This document shows, one piece after another, positions 60,042 to 64,000 of a stretch of 64,000 nt of DNA. Where the stretch lies: the NCBI GenBank assembly GCA_022448005.1, contig JAKUTK010000011.1, forward strand, positions 1 to 64,000, in the 5' to 3' direction. A program made the position numbers and the translations under genes. This DNA is from Pseudomonas sp. GTDB lineage: Bacteria > Pseudomonadota > Gammaproteobacteria > Pseudomonadales > Pseudomonadaceae. A model generated the notes under the pieces. The model was not told where the DNA came from and made no database searches. It saw nothing but the letters and a program-made list of their open reading frames with translations. The stretch's first letter is position 1, and every line of letters starts with the position of its first letter.

Positions 60042-61268
60042 ATGTCCATACACGCCAAACTCCTGCTGCGCCACCAACGCCCCTTCATCAAGTTCTGGTT
60101 TGCTCGCGTGTTCACCGCCAGCGGCTTCCAGATGCTGGCCGTGGCCATTGGCTGGCACATGTACGAGCTGACCGGGAGCGTGCTGGATCTCGGGCTGGTC
60201 GGGCTGGCCGAGTTCTTTCCCCGCCTGCTGTTCATCCTCTGGACCGGTCACGTCGCCGACCGCTTCGACCGGCGTCGAGTCGCGGCGCTGTGTCAGGCCC
60301 TGCAGGGCCTGATTGCGTTGGCCTTGGTGCTCGGTGCCGGTGGGCTCGGAGTCACCCGCGAGATGATCTTCGTGCTGGCCTTTCTGCTGGGCAGCGCGCG
60401 CGCTTTTGAAGGACCCGCCACCCAGGCGCTGCTACCCAGCCTGGTGCCCACTCGACTGTTTCCCGCGGCCGTGGCCGCCTCATCCTCGGCGATGCAAACG
60501 GCGACCATCGTCGCGCCCGCATTGGGCGGCCTGCTCTTCGCCATCGGTCCACTGTGGGTTTATGGCCCGGTCGCGCTGCTGTTCGCCCTCGCCTGCAGCC
60601 TGATGCTGAGCCTGCCGAAACGCCCGGCACCGCCCAAACAGACCGGCCCGGCGATGGACAACCTGCTCGCGGGGATGCGCTTCATCCGCAGCCGGCCGGA
60701 CATTTTCGGCGCCATCTCGCTGGACATGTTCGCTGTGCTGCTGGGTGGCGCGACGGCACTGCTGCCGGTGTTCGCCAAGGACATCCTGCTCACCGGCCCC
60801 TGGGGACTCGGGCTGCTGCGCTCGGCACCCGCGGTGGGCGCGCTGTTGATGTCCTTGTGGCTGGCCCGCTACCCGATCAACAAGCGCGTCGGCCGAGTGA
60901 TGTTCGCCGCTGTCGGGGTGTTCGGCCTGGCCACCATCGCCTTTGGCCTGTCGACCTCGTTCTGGCTGTCGATGGGCGTGCTCGCCGTTCTCGGCGCGGC
61001 GGACATGATCAGCATGGTGATCCGCGGGGCGTTCGTGCAGCTGGAAACGCCGGACGCGATGCGAGGCCGGGTGAGTGCAGTCAATGGGCTATTCATTGGC
61101 GCGTCCAACCAGCTCGGCGAGTTCGAGTCCGGCCTGACGGCGCATTGGTTCGGCACGGTGCCGGCAGTAGTGCTCGGAGGCGTCGGCACGCTGATTATCA
61201 CCGGCACCTGGATGAAGCTGTTCCCGACGCTGGCCAACCGCGACCAGCTACATCGGGATCTGGATTAG
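60042..61268 (+). CDS. MFS transporter
   Basis: ATG 60042 (MSIHAKLLL) gives 408 aa with about 12 hydrophobic helices. The loop between helices 2 and 3, GHVADRFDRRRVAAL, is the MFS motif A. The plan resembles the enterobactin exporter/macrolide efflux-type MFS subgroup, so export is likely. No neighbouring gene indicates the substrate. Confidence 0.85.
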   Translation: MSIHAKLLLRHQRPFIKFWFARVFTASGFQMLAVAIGWHMYELTGSVLDLGLVGLAEFFPRLLFILWTGHVADRFDRRRVAALCQALQGLIALALVLGAGGLGVTREMIFVLAFLLGSARAFEGPATQALLPSLVPTRLFPAAVAASSSAMQTATIVAPALGGLLFAIGPLWVYGPVALLFALACSLMLSLPKRPAPPKQTGPAMDNLLAGMRFIRSRPDIFGAISLDMFAVLLGGATALLPVFAKDILLTGPWGLGLLRSAPAVGALLMSLWLARYPINKRVGRVMFAAVGVFGLATIAFGLSTSFWLSMGVLAVLGAADMISMVIRGAFVQLETPDAMRGRVSAVNGLFIGASNQLGEFESGLTAHWFGTVPAVVLGGVGTLIITGTWMKLFPTLANRDQLHRDLD

Positions 61269-61275
61269 CGGGCTC

Positions 61276-61363
61276 GGTGGAAGACGCGTCGCGGTCTTCC
61301 ACCCTACTCACGCACACTCGACAGTCGCGCACCCGTAGGGTGGAAAACGGCGCAGCCTTTTCC
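61276..61363. repeat. REP-like GTAGGGTGGA element, copy 3
   Basis: GGTGGAAGAC (61276-61285) pairs with GTCTTCCACC (61294-61303), followed by CCCTAC. A second half, GTAGGGTGGA at 61335-61344, leads into GGAAAA...TTTTCC. It lies between the convergent MFS and molybdenum hydroxylase genes and may end both transcripts. Confidence 0.75.
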
Positions 61364-61377
61364 ACGCGTCAGGTCGG

Positions 61378-63582
61378 TTACAACACCTTGTCCAAGGTAA
61401 TCGGCAAGTCCCTCACCCGCTTGCCGGTGGCATGGTAGATGGCGTTGCCCACCGCCGCCGCCACACCAACGATGCCGATCTCACCAACGCCCTTGGAGCC
61501 CAGCGCGTTGACGATTTCGTCCTTCTCCTCGACGAAAAACACGTCGATATCGTTGATATCGGCATTGATCGGGACGTGGTACTCGGACAGGTTGTGGTTC
61601 ATGTAACGACCCAGGTTGTGGTCGATCATGGTTTCCTCATGCAGCGCTTGCCCGATGCCCCAGACCACGCCTCCAGATATCTGGCTACCGGCTGTCTTCG
61701 GATTGACCACGCGCCCTGCCGCCACCGCACTGACCACCCGGCTGACCTTCACGGTGCCCAGCGACTCGTCCACACGCACCTCGACGAAAATCGCCGAATG
61801 CGTGGCGGTGGAATAGGCGTTGCGTTTCTCGTCCGGCTTGGCGCTGACTTCGGCCTCGATGGAGCCACTTGCGCCGAGGATCTGCGCCAACCCGACCTCA
61901 TGCTCCGGCGAAGCCTTCAAGCGCATCTGCCCGCCGAGGAATTCGACATCCTCGAGTTTGGCCCCGGTGAACGGCGAAACCGGCGACTGCTGGGCCGCGT
62001 CGAGCAGTTTTTCCTGCAGCGCCTCGCAGGCCTGCTGCACCGCGGTGCCAACTGACGAAACGGTAAAGGACCCACCCTCCAGCGGTGCCTGGGGCAGGCT
62101 CGAATCGCCCAGTCGAAACTCGACCTGCTCCATCGGCAAGCCCATGGCTGCCGCTGCGATCTGCGTCATCACCGTGTAGGTGCCGGTACCGATGTCGGAG
62201 GTGGCGCTACTGACCACCAGCCGACCGCCGGGCTCCAGGCACGCCTTGGCCGCGGCGGGCATCTGCATGGCTTCCCAGACACCGGTGGCCATGCCCCAGC
62301 CGATCAGTTGATCGCCATCACGCATCGAGCGCGGCTCCATTGAACGACGCGACCAGCCGAAGCGTTCGGCGCCCTGCTCATAGCATTGGCGCAATTCCTT
62401 GCTCGAATAGGGCTTGCCTTCGTTGGCGTTGCGCTCGGAATAATTGATCAGGCGCAGCTGCAACGGGTCGACGCCGGCCGTGTAAGCCAGTTCGTCCATG
62501 GCGCTCTCCAGCGCATAGACGCCGATGGTCGCGCCGGGTGCACGCATGTCCAGCGGCGTGTACACGTCCAGCGGGACCATCTGGTAGTCGAGCTTCACGT
62601 TAGGGCACTCATAGAGCATTCCCGACCATTCCACTTCGTGCTCGGTGAAATCCTCGAAGCTGGACGTCTGACCGATCGCCTGGTGGGTGATGGCCTGCAG
62701 TTCTCCGCTGGCGTTTGCGCCGATCGACAGCCGCTGTACGGTGCGCGGACGATAGCCAAAGGTGAACATCTGCTGGCGTTTGAGGGTGACACGCACCGAA
62801 CGCTTGAGCTTGAGCGCCGCCATCACTGCCAGCGTCAGCTGGTACTGAGGACGCAAGCCGGACCCGAAGGCGCCGCCAACGAACGGCGAGAGGATGCGGA
62901 TCTTGCCCTCCATGTCGAAAACGCCTTCCAGATAGCGCATGCAGTTCTGCACGCCCTGGGTCTTGTCGTAGATCTCCAGGTTGCCTTCGGGGAAGTAGTG
63001 AACGGTCGAGGCGTGCGGCTCCATCGGATTGTGGTGCTCGACCGGCGTGGTGTACTGCACATCCACCTTGAACTGCGCGCTGGCCAGGGCGCTGTCCACG
63101 TCACCGCGCGGCTCCGGCAGGTCGGCCGGGGCCTTGTGCATGGTTTCCAGTTCGCTGAGCAGGTCGGTGTGATGGGGCTCGCGCTCGTATTCGACACGCA
63201 CCAGGCTGCCTGCATAACGGGCCAGCTCGAGATTTTCCGCCACGACCAGCGCGATCGGCTGGCCGCTGTAGAGAATACGGTCGTTGAACAGCGGTCGGAA
63301 CGGCGAGCCGTCGGCGGCATCGTCGTCCTCGTAAGGATCGTCGTAGCTCGCAATTGGCGTACGGTTCTGGTGGGTCAACACCAGCGCCACGCCCGGCACC
63401 GCTTCGGCCGCGCCGGCGTCGATGCTGATGATTCGACCACGCGCAATACTGCTGTTGACCACGCTGCCATAGAGCAGGCCGGGCACATCGAACTCACCGG
63501 CGTAATGCGCCTGGCCCGTGACTTTCAGCGGGCCATCGACGCGGTTGAGCGGCTGCCCGAACGGGGAATTGGCTGGTTTCAT
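61378..63582 (-). CDS. Molybdenum hydroxylase, molybdopterin-binding large subunit
   Basis: The 734-aa protein belongs to the xanthine dehydrogenase/aldehyde oxidoreductase (PaoC-like) family: FNDRILYSGQPIALVVAENLE near residue 95, PFVGGAFGSGLRPQY near 233, and the catalytic glutamate in GVGEIGIVGVAAAVG near the C-terminus. It carries the Mo-cytosine-dinucleotide cofactor. Its start overlaps the FAD subunit stop (ATGA). Substrate is probably an aldehyde or N-heterocycle. Confidence 0.88.
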   Translation of the reverse strand: MKPANSPFGQPLNRVDGPLKVTGQAHYAGEFDVPGLLYGSVVNSSIARGRIISIDAGAAEAVPGVALVLTHQNRTPIASYDDPYEDDDAADGSPFRPLFNDRILYSGQPIALVVAENLELARYAGSLVRVEYEREPHHTDLLSELETMHKAPADLPEPRGDVDSALASAQFKVDVQYTTPVEHHNPMEPHASTVHYFPEGNLEIYDKTQGVQNCMRYLEGVFDMEGKIRILSPFVGGAFGSGLRPQYQLTLAVMAALKLKRSVRVTLKRQQMFTFGYRPRTVQRLSIGANASGELQAITHQAIGQTSSFEDFTEHEVEWSGMLYECPNVKLDYQMVPLDVYTPLDMRAPGATIGVYALESAMDELAYTAGVDPLQLRLINYSERNANEGKPYSSKELRQCYEQGAERFGWSRRSMEPRSMRDGDQLIGWGMATGVWEAMQMPAAAKACLEPGGRLVVSSATSDIGTGTYTVMTQIAAAAMGLPMEQVEFRLGDSSLPQAPLEGGSFTVSSVGTAVQQACEALQEKLLDAAQQSPVSPFTGAKLEDVEFLGGQMRLKASPEHEVGLAQILGASGSIEAEVSAKPDEKRNAYSTATHSAIFVEVRVDESLGTVKVSRVVSAVAAGRVVNPKTAGSQISGGVVWGIGQALHEETMIDHNLGRYMNHNLSEYHVPINADINDIDVFFVEEKDEIVNALGSKGVGEIGIVGVAAAVGNAIYHATGKRVRDLPITLDKVL

Positions 63583-64000
63583 TGGGCGGCTCCTTTGGCG
63601 GCGTCGGTCAGGGCGCGGACGATGGCGCGGTGGCCCAGTTCGATCTTGAAGGCGTTGTGTTCGAAAGCGCTGGCACCCTCGAGCAGGATGTCGGCAGCGG
63701 CGCTGAACGCAGCCTCGTCAGCCGTCTTGCCAACCAGCGCCGCCTCCGCTTCCTTCTTGCGCCAGGGTTTATGCGCCACGCCGCCCATGGCGATGCGGGC
63801 ACCGCGAATGCTGTCGCCGTCCATCTCCAGTGCAGCGGCGACCGAAACCAGGGCAAACGCATAGGAGGCACGATCACGCAGCTTGAGGTAGCTGCTGTGT
63901 GCGGAGAAGTCCTGTGGCGGCAACTCGACCGCGGTGATCAGCTCGCCATCGACCAGGGTGTTGTCCTGCTCGGGCGCATGGCCCGGCAAACGGTGGAAGT
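63579..64000 (-). CDS. Molybdenum hydroxylase FAD-binding medium subunit, 3' part
   Basis: The frame is open to the window end. The visible ~139 residues include DGELITAVELPPQ, SYLKLRDRASYAFALVSVAAAL, GARIAMGGVAHKPWR and helical end, all characteristic of the C-terminal part of CoxM/PaoB-type FAD subunits. It is upstream of and coupled to the large subunit. The internal TTG at 63989 is not the true start, since FHRLPG continues upstream. Confidence 0.88.
   Translation of the reverse strand, partial: FHRLPGHAPEQDNTLVDGELITAVELPPQDFSAHSSYLKLRDRASYAFALVSVAAALEMDGDSIRGARIAMGGVAHKPWRKKEAEAALVGKTADEAAFSAAADILLEGASAFEHNAFKIELGHRAIVRALTDAAKGAAQ

Overview
The window looks like a Pseudomonadaceae chromosome (Pseudomonas or Stutzerimonas type). 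Most of it is dense, GC-rich and full of genes closely resembling Pseudomonas choline/glycine betaine catabolism genes. The first ~13.3 kb is different: lower and uneven GC, hypothetical genes, a transposon scar and three tyrosine recombinase genes. I read that part as the right end of an integrated genomic island whose left end lies outside the window.

Region 1 (1-13,364) is the island. From the left it holds the 3' end of an arsenite-efflux type gene, a tnpC-like regulator with the remains of a Tn3-family transposase, a 572-aa protein with a nuclease-like C-terminus, and a compact cassette of XRE regulator, winged-helix/coiled-coil protein and DEAH-like helicase with a clean palindromic operator. 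A small cysteine-rich protein, a BPSL0761-family protein and a metallophosphoesterase follow. The border is a leftward, translationally coupled four-gene recombination module: three tyrosine recombinases plus a 132-aa protein. Its layout fits the Gamma-Mobile-Trio (GMT)/Tn554-like plan. The module abuts ettA, and the first dozen codons of ettA look island-supplied.

Region 2 (13,365-18,972) is core: ettA with a terminator, then siaABCD, a phosphatase/kinase/partner/diguanylate cyclase switch that sets c-di-GMP in response to surface or stress signals.

Region 3 (19,161-40,614) is an almost complete glycine betaine to serine route. gbcA/gbcB remove the first methyl group, dgcA/dgcB with dedicated ETF subunits the second, and soxBDAG the third. 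glyA, purU and fdhA handle the one-carbon units and formaldehyde. A hotdog thioesterase, a dipeptidase-like protein and a V4R-type protein are embedded in the cluster.

Region 4 (40,812-56,893) holds control and supply: gbdR (activator), sdaB (serine to pyruvate), an ABC importer (ATPase, permease and two binding proteins), betI-betB-betA (choline to betaine), and a choline-sulfate module (binding protein, choline sulfatase, divergent LysR regulator). Together, choline sulfate and choline are imported and converted to betaine, then to glycine, serine and pyruvate.

Region 5 (56,907-64,000) is ordinary core: ferredoxin-NADP reductase, rlmG, a MerR regulator, a carboxymuconolactone decarboxylase-like protein, an MFS transporter and two subunits of a molybdenum hydroxylase cut by the window end. 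Several REP-like GTAGGGTGGA repeats and one MITE-like element lie between genes. No rRNA, tRNA or CRISPR array was recognised. Assignments rest on reading the sequence; no database search was run.
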